A DNA stretch of 64,000 nucleotides from Igneacidithiobacillus copahuensis (GTDB lineage: Bacteria > Pseudomonadota > Gammaproteobacteria > Acidithiobacillales > Acidithiobacillaceae), in the NCBI RefSeq assembly GCF_018854015.1, contig NZ_JAAXYO010000152.1, forward strand, positions 1 through 64,000, read 5' to 3'. Within the stretch, counting starts at the first letter, position 1. Each line of letters starts with the position of its first letter. Under the pieces are notes generated by a model. It was not told the DNA's origin and did no database searches. It saw only the letters and a program-made list of their open reading frames with translations. This document shows positions 50,528 to 59,708 of the stretch, in pieces. The position numbers were made by a program, and so were the translations under genes.

Positions 50528-53500
50528 GCACGGATTTTGTCCATCTGCACGTGCACTCGGAATATTCCCTTGAAGACGGGATCATCCCCGTCAAAAAACT
50601 GGTGCAACGCTGCGCCGAACAAGGCATGCCAGCGGTCGCCATCACCGATCACGGTAATCTCTTTGCCCTGGTGAAGTTTTACAATGCCGCCCGCGCCCAG
50701 GGCATCAAGCCAATCATCGGTGCAGAACTCTGGTTGCAAGGCGAGGGCGCGGAGAGCGGCAGCAGTCTGCTGCTGCTGTGTCGCAATGGCGATGGCTTTC
50801 GTGCTCTGAGTCATCTGCTCAGCCGGGCATTTCTCGAGGGCTTGCAGGATGGCAAGGCGCGGATCCAGCGCTCCTGGCTGGAGCACGAGGATCGCACTGG
50901 CCTGATTGCCCTATCGGCGGCCGGGCAGGGGGAGATCGGGCAAGTTCTGCTGCGCGATCCGCTGCGCGCGCGAGCGCTTGCCCGGCAGTATCAGGAACTC
51001 TTCCCCGATGCCTTTTATCTCGAAATCCAGCGTAATGAGGAGGCGGAGCAGGAGGCCTTGAACGAGGCCACGGTGGCCCTGGCCCTGGAACTGGACTTGC
51101 CGCTGGTTGCCAGCAATAACGCCCATTTTCTCGACGCCGAAGACTTCCCCGCCTTCGACGCTCGGCAGTGTATCGCCGCTGGATACACCCTCGCCGATGA
51201 GCGTCGCCCCCGCCGCTTTACGCCGGAGCATCGCCTGCCCAGCGCCGCGGAGATGCTGGCACGCTTTGCCGACCTCCCTGAGGCCTGCGCCAATACGGTA
51301 GAAATTGCCCAGCGTTGCAATCTGACCCTGACCCTAGGCCAATATACCCTGCCGGATTTTCCCACTCCCGATGGCAGTCCCATCGAGGTCTACTTCCGCA
51401 AGGCGGCAGAGCAGGGGCTGGCAGAGCGCTTGCAGGGCCTGGGTATCCCTGATGCGGAGGCCTTGCCCTATCGCGAGCGGCTGTTGCGCGAGGTCGATGT
51501 CATCCTGCAGATGGGCTTCCCCGGCTATTTTCTCATTGTTGCCGACTTCATCCAGTGGGCCAAGGATCACGGCGTTCCCGTGGGTCCCGGACGTGGCTCC
51601 GGAGCCGGCTCCCTGGTCGCCTATGCCTTGCGGATCACCGATCTTGATCCCATTGCCAATGCCCTCCTGTTCGAGCGCTTTCTCAACCCGGAACGGGTCT
51701 CCATGCCCGATTTTGACGTCGATTTCTGCATGGACCAGCGCGACCGTGTCATCCAGTACGTTGCCGAAAAATATGGCCGTGACCGGGTAGGGCAGATCAT
51801 CACCTTCGGTACCATGAAGGCGCGGGCGGTGGTACGCGACGTGGGCCGGGTGCTCAATCTGCCCTATGGTTTTGTCGACCAGCTCGCCAAGCTGGTGCCC
51901 GGCGATCTCGGTATGACCCTGGCCAAGGCGCTGGAAGAGTCCGAAGAATTGCGACGTCGGCAGCAGGAAGAAGACGATGTGCGCGAGCTGCTGGACATCG
52001 CCCTGCGCCTGGAGGGACTGCCGCGCCATGCCTCCACCCATGCCGGTGGCGTGGTGATCTCCCCCGAACCCCTGGCTGACCGACTGCCACTGTTTACCGA
52101 CGGCTCGGAGGGCGGTGGCAACGTCACTCAGCTGGACAAGGACGATGTCGAGAAAATGGGGCTGGTGAAGTTCGACTTTCTGGGGCTGCGGACCCTGACC
52201 ATCATCGACATTGCCCTGCGCGGTATCAACGCCGAGCGCAGGGCGGCAGGGCAGGAACCCCTGGATATTGCCAAGCTGCCCCTCGATGATGCCGCCACCT
52301 TCACCCAACTCAAATCCACTGATACGGTGGCGGTGTTTCAGCTCGAATCCTCGGGCATGCGTGATCTGATCCGCCGCCTGCAACCCGACAATTTCGAGGA
52401 TATCGTCGCGCTGGTGGCCCTGTTCCGGCCCGGACCCTTGCAATCCGGCATGGTCGATGACTTCATCGCGCGTAAACACGGCAAGGCCAAGGTTGTCTAT
52501 CCGCATCCACTGCTCGAGCCGATCCTCAAGGAAACCTATGGGGTAATCGTGTATCAGGAACAGGTGATGCAGTGCGCCCAGGTACTGGCGAACTATTCCC
52601 TCGGTGGTGCGGATCTGCTGCGCCGCGCCATGGGCAAAAAGAAGCCGGAAGAAATGGCCAAGCAGCGCGAAATCTTTCTGGCGGGAGCGGCGAAAAATGG
52701 CATCGATGTGCATCAGGCGACCGCAATCTTCGATCTGATGGAAAAGTTCGCTGAGTATGGCTTCAACAAGTCGCACTCGGCCGCCTATGCCCTGGTTTCC
52801 TACCAGACCGCTTATCTGAAGGCCCATTATCCGCGTCACTTCATGGCCGCCGTATTGACCGCCGACATGGATCATACCGACAAGGTGGTGGCAATGATCA
52901 GCGAATGCGGGCGGATGGGGATGAGCATCTTGCCACCCTGCATACAACGCAGTGAGCTCGCATTTCGACCCGAGGGCGACGGGTTGCGCTATGGTCTGGG
53001 GGCCATCAAGGGCTTGGGTCGGGGCGCCGTGGAGGCCATTGTCGAGGCGCGCCGCGAGGCAGGGGAGTTTCAGGATTTCTATGATTTTTTGTGCCGTCTC
53101 GATGGGCAGCGGGTCAATCGCCGTAGTCTCGAGGCCTTGATCAAGGCCGGAGCTTTGGATGCCTTTGGCGTGCCACGGGCGCAATTGCTGGCCTCTCTGG
53201 ACCGCTTTCTCGAGGCGGCGCAACAGCAGCAGCGTCAGGAAGCCAGCGCGCAATGCAGCCTTTTCGATAGTGAAAGTCAGGGGCAGCGAGCGAGTCCGGC
53301 ATTGGTATCCGTAGAGATCGATGATCGCGATCATCTGGCCGGCGAACGGGAGGTCCTCGGCTTCTATCTGAGTGATCATCCGCTGCGGGTCGTCCGCACC
53401 GACTTGCAGGCGCTTGGCGTGCAGGAGATCGGTCGGATTGTCATTGGCGAGCCGGTCTTCGTTGCGGGTATGCCGGTGTCCCGGCGCAACATGCGCACCA

Positions 53501-54015
53501 AGCGCGGTGATCGCATGCTCTTTCTCACCCTGGAAGACGAAAGCGGGCGCGCCGAGGCGGTGGTATTTGCGGAAACCTGGCGGCAGTTCAATGGCCAGAT
53601 TGCCGACGATGAGCCGTTGCTGCTTTTGGCGGAGGCCAGCGAAGACAGCTACTCAGGAGGCCTGCGACTGACCGCCCAGCGCCTGCTGCGCTGGGAAGAA
53701 GCTCAGCTTGCCTTGGCACGCCTCCTGGTATTGCACATCGACGCGTCGCCACTCAACATTGCGCAACTGCAAGAATTGCTGCTAGCGCATCCCGGCGACT
53801 GCCTGGTGCGCATCGCACTGACCGTTGCCGATGGGCAGGCGCGGGCCATTCTCGATTGCCCGCAAGGAATCTCTGCCAGCAGCGAATTTCGCGCCGCACT
53901 CGATGCCCTGCTCGACCGCGATCGGCAAGAGTGGCAATATGGCCCGCCAATGAATCTGCTAGCCAATGTTGTCTCTCTGCGCGACGAGCGACAGCGGCGC
54001 CAGCGCTCAGCCTGA
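50524..54015 (+). CDS. dnaE: DNA polymerase III alpha subunit
   Basis: This 1163-residue replicative polymerase begins with the PHP domain (VHLHVHSEYSLEDGI). The C-family catalytic core includes GPGRGSGAGSLVAYALRITD and the catalytic aspartates in MPDFDVDFCMDQRDRVI. Fingers, the helix-hairpin-helix region and an OB-fold (GMPVSRRNMRTKRGDRMLFL) follow. Length equals the E. coli subunit (1160). It is coupled to rnhB by overlap, and accA follows after 12 bp, as in E. coli. Confidence 0.97.
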   Translation: MSTDFVHLHVHSEYSLEDGIIPVKKLVQRCAEQGMPAVAITDHGNLFALVKFYNAARAQGIKPIIGAELWLQGEGAESGSSLLLLCRNGDGFRALSHLLSRAFLEGLQDGKARIQRSWLEHEDRTGLIALSAAGQGEIGQVLLRDPLRARALARQYQELFPDAFYLEIQRNEEAEQEALNEATVALALELDLPLVASNNAHFLDAEDFPAFDARQCIAAGYTLADERRPRRFTPEHRLPSAAEMLARFADLPEACANTVEIAQRCNLTLTLGQYTLPDFPTPDGSPIEVYFRKAAEQGLAERLQGLGIPDAEALPYRERLLREVDVILQMGFPGYFLIVADFIQWAKDHGVPVGPGRGSGAGSLVAYALRITDLDPIANALLFERFLNPERVSMPDFDVDFCMDQRDRVIQYVAEKYGRDRVGQIITFGTMKARAVVRDVGRVLNLPYGFVDQLAKLVPGDLGMTLAKALEESEELRRRQQEEDDVRELLDIALRLEGLPRHASTHAGGVVISPEPLADRLPLFTDGSEGGGNVTQLDKDDVEKMGLVKFDFLGLRTLTIIDIALRGINAERRAAGQEPLDIAKLPLDDAATFTQLKSTDTVAVFQLESSGMRDLIRRLQPDNFEDIVALVALFRPGPLQSGMVDDFIARKHGKAKVVYPHPLLEPILKETYGVIVYQEQVMQCAQVLANYSLGGADLLRRAMGKKKPEEMAKQREIFLAGAAKNGIDVHQATAIFDLMEKFAEYGFNKSHSAAYALVSYQTAYLKAHYPRHFMAAVLTADMDHTDKVVAMISECGRMGMSILPPCIQRSELAFRPEGDGLRYGLGAIKGLGRGAVEAIVEARREAGEFQDFYDFLCRLDGQRVNRRSLEALIKAGALDAFGVPRAQLLASLDRFLEAAQQQQRQEASAQCSLFDSESQGQRASPALVSVEIDDRDHLAGEREVLGFYLSDHPLRVVRTDLQALGVQEIGRIVIGEPVFVAGMPVSRRNMRTKRGDRMLFLTLEDESGRAEAVVFAETWRQFNGQIADDEPLLLLAEASEDSYSGGLRLTAQRLLRWEEAQLALARLLVLHIDASPLNIAQLQELLLAHPGDCLVRIALTVADGQARAILDCPQGISASSEFRAALDALLDRDRQEWQYGPPMNLLANVVSLRDERQRRQRSA

Positions 54016-54027
54016 CAAGGAGAACGG

Positions 54028-54978
54028 GTGAAACTGCAATATCTCGACTTTGAACAACCCATCGCCGAACTCGAAGGCAAGGTAGAGGAGCTCAAGGAGC
54101 TCAATCAGCCGGGTATTCAGGAGGATATCAAGCGTCTGGAAAACAAGGCGCGCAAGGAGTTGCAACGGCTCTACAGCAAATTGACGGCCTGGCAGACCGT
54201 ACAGGTAGCGCGTCATCCGCAGCGCCCCTATACCCTGGACTATGTGCATGCGCTGTTTACCGACGTAGAAGTGCTCGCTGGCGATCGCGCCTATGCCGAT
54301 GATGCTGCCATCGTTGGCGGGCTTGCCCGCTTTCAGGGGCAGGCCATCCTCTGGATTGGGCAACAGAAGGGGCGGGATACCAAGGAAAAGATCCAGCGCA
54401 ATTTCGGTATGCCGCGTCCCGAGGGCTATCGCAAGGCCCTGCGTCTGATGCGCTTGGCGGAGCGCTTTCGCCTGCCTGTACTCACCTTTATCGACACCCC
54501 TGGCGCCTATCCCGGTATCGGTGCCGAAGAACGCGGCCAGAGTGAAGCCATCGCCCGCAATCTGGCAGTCATGTCCGACCTCGCGGTGCCCATCATCTCT
54601 CTGGTCATCGGCGAAGGAGGGTCGGGCGGGGCCCTTGCCATCGGCGTTGGTGACCGCCTACTGATGCTCGAATATAGCGTCTACTCGGTCATTTCGCCGG
54701 AGGGCTGCGCCTCGATTTTATGGAAAGACGCTGCCAAGGCTGCAGAAGCGGCGGAAACCCTGGGCATCACTGCCCGTCGCCTGCAGTCCCTCGGACTGGT
54801 CGATGAGGTGATCGACGAACCCCTCGGTGGCGCCCACCGCAATGTCCAACTCGTGTATGAGAACATCGCTGCGAGCCTGGCGCGCCACCTCCAGGAATTG
54901 CAGGGGATGGAAACGGCGCGGCTCCTCAGCCATCGCTACGAACGTCTGATGCACTATGGTGTCGTTGGCGCTGCCTGA
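54028..54978 (+). CDS. accA: Acetyl-CoA carboxylase carboxyltransferase alpha
   Basis: This 316-residue subunit works with AccD to transfer the carboxyl group to acetyl-CoA, making malonyl-CoA. Conserved parts are LDFEQPIAELEGKVEEL (helical N-terminus), FIDTPGAYPGIGAEERGQSE and GEGGSGGALAIGVGD. The GTG start is preceded by AAGGAG. The last 23 bases overlap tilS, which is longer than the usual ATGA overlap in this cluster. Confidence 0.96.
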   Translation: MKLQYLDFEQPIAELEGKVEELKELNQPGIQEDIKRLENKARKELQRLYSKLTAWQTVQVARHPQRPYTLDYVHALFTDVEVLAGDRAYADDAAIVGGLARFQGQAILWIGQQKGRDTKEKIQRNFGMPRPEGYRKALRLMRLAERFRLPVLTFIDTPGAYPGIGAEERGQSEAIARNLAVMSDLAVPIISLVIGEGGSGGALAIGVGDRLLMLEYSVYSVISPEGCASILWKDAAKAAEAAETLGITARRLQSLGLVDEVIDEPLGGAHRNVQLVYENIAASLARHLQELQGMETARLLSHRYERLMHYGVVGAA

Positions 54979-56323
54979 GCCCGAGGAAAAACTACGGCAG
55001 AAACTTTTTTCCGACTGGCAGCTGTCCCCGGAGCAACCCTTTTTTCTGGCCTGTAGTGGTGGCGTCGATTCCACCGCCCTACTGCATGCCGCCCACGCGC
55101 TTGCGTTGCGCGTTGAAGTTCTCCACGTCAACCACCATTGGCACCCAGACAGCGCGCGCTGGGCGGAGCACGTGGCGACACTCGCGGCTGGTTATGGTTA
55201 TCCCTGCCGGCTCCTCGATCTGCCGGCCGAGCAGAAGGGGGAGGGACCCGAGGATCGCGCCCGCCGCGGTCGCTACGCCCTCTTTGCCGGCCAGTTGCAG
55301 GAAGGAGACTGGATATTGAGCGCTCAGCATCGGGATGATCAGGCGGAGACTCTGGTGCTGCAGCTCTTGCGCGGTGCCGGAAGCGACGGCCTGGCGGCCA
55401 TGCCGGAGCGGCGTCGTCTGGGGGCAGGTACTCTCGGGAGACCCTTTTTGGAGCTGACACGGGCGGCGCTTCGCCAGTATCTGCGTCAGCAGGGTATCCG
55501 CTGGCTGGAAGACCCCGCCAACAGCGACTTGCGCTACGCCCGGGCGCGTCTGCGCCAGAGGATATGGCCACTGTTCCACGAGCTCGGCTGGCCGCAGGCG
55601 TCGGCGAGTATCGCCCGTAGCGCTGCAAACATCGCCGACCAGCTGGCCGTGGAAGACGCCTGGTACGCCCAGCAGGCCATGCGCTGTTGGCTCGGCGGCG
55701 CGGTTGGTCGAGTCTTGTCCGTAGACTTTGTAAAAGAGTGGGCACCAGCCTTGCAGCGAGTCTTTTTGCGGCGCTGGCTCCGCGACCTGGGGGCGAATGT
55801 CCCGGACCGGCAGTCCCTGGAGCGACTCCGGCAGCTGTTTGGCCCGTCCCAGGGCGGCAGGCGGGTGGAACTGGCGGATCTGCGCGCTTGGCGTCAGGGA
55901 CAGCGGGTCCAGCTATGGCAAAATGGTCCCCGCCATACAATTCCTGCCCAGGAGTGGAGACCGCACGCCCCGTGCGGACGGGGCGCTGGATTTCGCTGGT
56001 GCTGGGGACAGGCAACAGGACCAGCGCCAGGACTCAGTGAAGGCGCCGTCATTGTCGGTGGGACAGAATTGCAGGGACGCACGCTACGCTGGAGCAAGCG
56101 GCGAGCTGGCGCACGCTATCGGAATGTCAGCGGCCATCAACGTCCTCTGAAGAAATTCCTTCTGGAACTTGGCATTCCCCCATTCCTGCGCGACGACGTG
56201 CCCATTCTGTGGACAGACACAGAGGAAATCCTTTGGATTCCCGACTTTTACCTGCGCAAACCGGCGCTGCCGGAAAAAGAAGTCCTTTGGGTGGACCTTA
56301 TCCGCACAACGGCGAATTCATGA
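54956..56323 (+). CDS. tilS: tRNA(Ile)-lysidine synthase
   Basis: This 455-residue enzyme puts lysidine on C34 of the AUA-reading isoleucine tRNA. The N-terminal ATP-binding PP-loop is FLACSGGVDSTALLHAA, followed by LSAQHRDDQAETLVLQLLRG. The C-terminal TilS substrate domains end in GIPPFLRDDVPILW. The ATG at 54956 lies inside accA, and no later start precedes the conserved P-loop with better spacing. It is the last gene of the long series starting at rpsB. Confidence 0.93.
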   Translation: MVSLALPEPEEKLRQKLFSDWQLSPEQPFFLACSGGVDSTALLHAAHALALRVEVLHVNHHWHPDSARWAEHVATLAAGYGYPCRLLDLPAEQKGEGPEDRARRGRYALFAGQLQEGDWILSAQHRDDQAETLVLQLLRGAGSDGLAAMPERRRLGAGTLGRPFLELTRAALRQYLRQQGIRWLEDPANSDLRYARARLRQRIWPLFHELGWPQASASIARSAANIADQLAVEDAWYAQQAMRCWLGGAVGRVLSVDFVKEWAPALQRVFLRRWLRDLGANVPDRQSLERLRQLFGPSQGGRRVELADLRAWRQGQRVQLWQNGPRHTIPAQEWRPHAPCGRGAGFRWCWGQATGPAPGLSEGAVIVGGTELQGRTLRWSKRRAGARYRNVSGHQRPLKKFLLELGIPPFLRDDVPILWTDTEEILWIPDFYLRKPALPEKEVLWVDLIRTTANS

Positions 56324-56385
56324 CGGGGTAGCGATCCAGGGGACATGCTGCGCAAGAGATCCGGGCGTTATCGTAGAGCGCTTTC

Positions 56386-56410
56386 CGGACTGGACACCTG
56401 TCCGCTTTTT
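56386..56410 (+). terminator. Weak intrinsic terminator after tilS
   Basis: CGGAC (56386-56390) pairs with GTCCG (56400-56404) and is followed by CTTTTT. The stem is only 5 bp with a 9-nt loop, so it is weak. Its position, between the housekeeping series and the molybdate genes, supports a boundary. Confidence 0.4.
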
Positions 56411-56421
56411 CGGAAATAATG

Positions 56422-56443
56422 GCTATATGTATGAAAATATAGC
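56422..56443 (+). promoter_or_regulatory. ModE-like operator palindrome
   Basis: GCTATAT (56422-56428), 8 bp, ATATAGC (56437-56443) is a perfect 7-bp inverted repeat that closely resembles ModE operators (CGCTATATA-type half sites). It ends 12 bp before the permease ATG, ideal for repression when molybdate is plentiful. No ModE gene is in the window. Confidence 0.65.
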
Positions 56444-56455
56444 GTTACTCTGTCA

Positions 56456-57244
56456 ATGAAGCGAATCGGATCGTCGCGTAGCCTTTCCCTTGAGGCGCCC
56501 CTACTGCTGTTTTCCCTGGCGATCCTGGCCATCCTGATCGCTCCTTTCTCCGAGATGTTCTTCGGCTTGGACTGGCAGCACCTGGAGTTTGCTCCCAACG
56601 ATCTGCACGCCATCCGCACTTCTTTGGTGTATAGCGGCACCGCTTTGCTCCTCTGCGTACTGCTTGGCACGCCCCTCGCCTGGTGGATGGCGCGCCGCCG
56701 ATATCGCTGGAGCCCCATCGTCGACGCCTTGATCCTCCTGCCGCTGCTCACCCCACCCCTGGCGCTCGGCATTCTCCTGGCCTCTTTTTTCGGCCCCTAT
56801 GCCAGCGCAGGAGAATTTCTCTCGCATTGGGGACTGCGACTGGTCAATACCGCACCAGCCTTCATCATGGCCCAGGTCTATGCCGCTATGCCGTATTATG
56901 TCCTCTCGGCACGTGCTGCCTTCGAAGGCGTTCCCACGGATCTCGAAGAAATCAGCCATACCTTGGGGAAATCTTCCTTGGAGACTTTCTGGCTGGTTAC
57001 GCTACCGATGGCTCGTAACGGCTTGACTGCAGCAATAGCCCTGGCCTGGGTACGAGCGATGGGTGAATTTGGCGTGGTGCTGATCGTTGCCTACTACCCC
57101 ATGGGGATTCCGGTGAAGATCTACCAAAATCTGGAAGACATTGGTCTGAGCGCCGTCTATCCCTTGCTTTGGGTGTTCTTTCTCGTGGCAATTCCCCTGC
57201 CCCTATGGATTCGTTTACGCAGCCGCCGGCAGGTCCCGCTCTAA
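56456..57244 (+). CDS. Molybdate/tungstate ABC transporter permease
   Basis: This 262-residue inner-membrane permease has six or so helices and the cytoplasmic EAA loop EEISHTLGKSSLETFWLVTLP. The segment RAMGEFGVVLIVAYYP followed by MGIPVKIYQNLEDIGL resembles ModB and the archaeal WtpB rather than sulfate CysT/CysW. The ModE-like palindrome immediately upstream supports a molybdate or tungstate substrate. No periplasmic binding protein gene (modA/wtpA) lies next to it. The ATPase gene follows with zero gap. Confidence 0.8.
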   Translation: MKRIGSSRSLSLEAPLLLFSLAILAILIAPFSEMFFGLDWQHLEFAPNDLHAIRTSLVYSGTALLLCVLLGTPLAWWMARRRYRWSPIVDALILLPLLTPPLALGILLASFFGPYASAGEFLSHWGLRLVNTAPAFIMAQVYAAMPYYVLSARAAFEGVPTDLEEISHTLGKSSLETFWLVTLPMARNGLTAAIALAWVRAMGEFGVVLIVAYYPMGIPVKIYQNLEDIGLSAVYPLLWVFFLVAIPLPLWIRLRSRRQVPL

Positions 57245-58246
57245 ATGCTGGCCCTGCGCTGTCAAATGGATACCCCCGTTGCCCTCGACATCTCCCTGGA
57301 GGTGGAGGGCCTTTCCGTGCTCCTCGGGCGCTCCGGCGAAGGCAAAACGACCTTTTTGCGTGCCCTGCTCGGGCTCCTGCCGGCACGGGTGGAGCCCTGG
57401 GGCCATCTGCCCACGGAACAGCGTCCGCTGGGATACTTGCCGCAAGGATACCGCCTGTTTCCCCACCTCCGGGTCTGGCAGAACATCGCCTTCCCCATGC
57501 GCGGCGGTGATCGGCGTCAGGCGGCACTGGAGTTGCTCGAGCGGATTGGCATGGCGCGCTTCGCCGAGCAATATCCCGCGGCTCTCTCCGGTGGCCAGCA
57601 GCAACGCGTCGCCCTGTTGCGGGCTATTGCCCGCAAACCGAAGCTATTATTGCTGGATGAGCCGACATCGGCATTGGATCCACAGACTCGCGACGAAATC
57701 ATCGCTGCCCTTAGCGAGGAATCCGCCATTTTTTCCATCCCACTACTCGTAGTTACTCACGATGTAAGCATTTGTGCAGCAGCGCAACGCATGGCCATTT
57801 TGCAGGAGGGAGGAATCCAGGCCGTCGGGGAGCCCGCCGAAATTTTCGCCCGTCCACCGAATCCGCAGGCTGCACAAATGCTCGGGATGGAAAACTTCTT
57901 CACCGGCAGGATCGAAGAAAAGCTCTCCCAGCAGGAATATCTGGTCCGCATACATTCGCGGCGCTTACGGGCAACGGGTATGGCGGATCATTCTCCGGGG
58001 GAGGAGGTGATCCTTGGCATCCGTGCCGAGCACGTCCTGCTGCGGCATGCCAAAGATACGGACGCCGAAAACCTGATCGTCAGCGAAGCAGTGGAGTGGC
58101 ACCGACAGCCACTCTGGCAGCGTTTTGTAACGGCGGCGCCCTTTTCTCTGCGTGGTCGTTTCCTTGCCCAGGATCGCAGCGACCCGCCGCGGACGCTGTA
58201 TCTGCAGCTTCCCGCAGAAAAACTGCTCTTGTGGAAGAAAAGATAA
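57245..58246 (+). CDS. Molybdate-type ABC transporter ATPase
   Basis: This 333-residue protein has an ABC domain in residues about 1-230: Walker A LLGRSGEGKTTFLRAL (with Glu in place of the common Ser/Cys), signature LSGGQQQRVALLRA and Walker B LLLLDEPTSALDP. The C-terminal about 100 residues resemble a TOBE-type regulatory domain (EEVILGIRAEHVLL). It should power the permease encoded immediately before. A C-terminal TOBE is shared by ModC, CysA and PotA-type ATPases, so the substrate rests on the permease and the upstream operator. Confidence 0.82.
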   Translation: MLALRCQMDTPVALDISLEVEGLSVLLGRSGEGKTTFLRALLGLLPARVEPWGHLPTEQRPLGYLPQGYRLFPHLRVWQNIAFPMRGGDRRQAALELLERIGMARFAEQYPAALSGGQQQRVALLRAIARKPKLLLLDEPTSALDPQTRDEIIAALSEESAIFSIPLLVVTHDVSICAAAQRMAILQEGGIQAVGEPAEIFARPPNPQAAQMLGMENFFTGRIEEKLSQQEYLVRIHSRRLRATGMADHSPGEEVILGIRAEHVLLRHAKDTDAENLIVSEAVEWHRQPLWQRFVTAAPFSLRGRFLAQDRSDPPRTLYLQLPAEKLLLWKKR

Positions 58247-58286
58247 GCATATAACGATAACTCATTATTATTTGTACTTTGTTTCT

Positions 58287-58316
58287 CCGACACCAACGAA
58301 ATTTCTGAACTATACT
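58287..58316 (+). promoter_or_regulatory. Putative sqr promoter
   Basis: CCGACA (58287-58292), 18 bp, TATACT (58311-58316). The transcript would begin about 40 nt before the sqr ATG, which has a strong GGAGGA upstream. Confidence 0.55.
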
Positions 58317-58362
58317 CAAAAGGTAGATCGTTTTTTCCGATGAAAACGGAGGAGTGTAACGA

Positions 58363-59649
58363 ATGAAACCGCATATCGTTGTGTTGGGAGGTAACTTTGC
58401 TGGTCTTGGTTCTGCGCAAAAGATCCGGCAATACTGTGGCGACACGGTGCGCATCACCGTACTGGACCGCAAAGATTATCTGCTCTTCGTTCCGAATATT
58501 CCAGCGGAAGTCTATGAGGATCGGGACCCGAGCAAGACCTTGTCCATGGATTTACGCAGCACGCTGGCGGAAGATGACATCGATTTCATCCAGGGTGAAG
58601 TGAAAGCGCTGGATGTGGATGCCAAGCGGGTGGACTTTGTGCCCAATGAACGGCCTGGAGCGGCCAGCGAGTCTCTCCACTACGATTATGTTGTCGTCGC
58701 CGTGGGCAATCGTCTGGCCTTCGACAAGATCGAAGGTTTTGCCGAGCATGGTCATACCTGCACCGATTTTTATTATGGCAACAAATTGCGCCGCTATCTG
58801 CATAACGATTATAAGGGCGGACCGGTGGCCATCGGCTCGGCGCGCTTCCATCAGGGGGATGGTACAAAGGACATCAAACTCTATGGTGGTCATGCCTTCC
58901 CCAGTGCCGAAGCCGCTTGCGAAGGCCCACCAGTGGAAACCATGTTGGCAACGGCTACTTGGCTCAAGGAACATGGCATGGGTGGTCCCGAGAAGGTCAC
59001 CGTGTTCACTCCTGCAGGCCTAATTGCCGAGGACGCCGGCGAGCAGGTGGTTGGCAACTTGCTGAAAATTGCCTCTGGCATGGGTTTTAACTATGTCAAC
59101 AACGGTAAGGACATCACCCGGATCACCAAAGATGGTGTGGAATTGGCGGGCGGCCAGAACATCGAGGCGGAACTGAAAATCATCTTTCCCGATTGGGTTC
59201 CCCACGACTTCCTCAAAGGGTTGCCGATCTCTGACAGTGAGGGTTTTGTGGTTACCGACACCACCATGCGCAATCCCAAATATCCGAATGTCTTCGCCGC
59301 CGGTGATGCGGCAGCGATCACCGTCCCCAAACTGGGCGGAATCGGTCATGCGGAGGGGGAAATTGTCGCCAAGCAAATCGCCAAGGACCTTGGCCGCATG
59401 AGTGCTGCGGAAGCCGATAAAGAGCTCGAGCCAGTGGTGTACTGCATTGGTGACATGGGCGCGAATCAGGCGTTCTATATTCGCTCGAACAGCTGGTTTG
59501 GCGGTCCCGATCAGGTGTTGAAAATGGGTCATGTCCCATTCTTGCTAAAGATGCAGTACAAAAATCTCTTCTTCAAGACACGCGGTAAAATGCCGGATTG
59601 GGGTCTCGATGCCTCCAAGCTCCTGGCGGAAAAGATGTTCGCCGCCTGA
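58363..59649 (+). CDS. sqr: Sulfide:quinone oxidoreductase, type V-like
   Basis: This 428-residue FAD flavoprotein should oxidise sulfide to polysulfide or sulfur and reduce quinone. The N-terminal dinucleotide motif is VVLGGNFAGLGSA and the second flavin motif is YPNVFAAGDAAAITVPK. The three redox cysteines are C133 (HTCTDF), C186 (EAACEGPPVE) and C361 (VYCIGDMG). The 53-residue spacing between the first two is much wider than the about 32 in the type I enzyme of A. ferrooxidans (C128, C160, C356). It is close to the archaeal Acidianus enzyme (C129, C178, C350), as are GGPVAIGSARFHQG and ACEGPPVE. The C-terminus is amphipathic for membrane attachment. Confidence 0.9.
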   Translation: MKPHIVVLGGNFAGLGSAQKIRQYCGDTVRITVLDRKDYLLFVPNIPAEVYEDRDPSKTLSMDLRSTLAEDDIDFIQGEVKALDVDAKRVDFVPNERPGAASESLHYDYVVVAVGNRLAFDKIEGFAEHGHTCTDFYYGNKLRRYLHNDYKGGPVAIGSARFHQGDGTKDIKLYGGHAFPSAEAACEGPPVETMLATATWLKEHGMGGPEKVTVFTPAGLIAEDAGEQVVGNLLKIASGMGFNYVNNGKDITRITKDGVELAGGQNIEAELKIIFPDWVPHDFLKGLPISDSEGFVVTDTTMRNPKYPNVFAAGDAAAITVPKLGGIGHAEGEIVAKQIAKDLGRMSAAEADKELEPVVYCIGDMGANQAFYIRSNSWFGGPDQVLKMGHVPFLLKMQYKNLFFKTRGKMPDWGLDASKLLAEKMFAA

Positions 59650-59658
59650 AGCAAGATG

Positions 59659-59680
59659 CAGGGGGCTCTTTAGCCCCCTG
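59659..59680 (+). terminator. Strong hairpin after sqr
   Basis: CAGGGGGCT (59659-59667) and AGCCCCCTG (59672-59680) form a 9-bp GC-rich stem with a 4-nt loop, without a T-tract. It probably limits read-through or protects the sqr mRNA 3' end, lowering DUF1641 expression relative to SQR. Confidence 0.6.
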
Positions 59681-59708
59681 TCCTGTTCACACAAAAAAGG
59701 AGAGCAGA

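Noticed and set aside
51334..53379. 681-codon minus-strand frame inside dnaE
   Set aside because: Antisense shadow of the dnaE catalytic region; no domain recognisable.
56456..58246. Sulfate/thiosulfate transporter (CysT/CysA)
   Set aside because: Tempting beside sqr, but the permease motifs look like ModB/WtpB, and a ModE-like palindrome directly precedes it.
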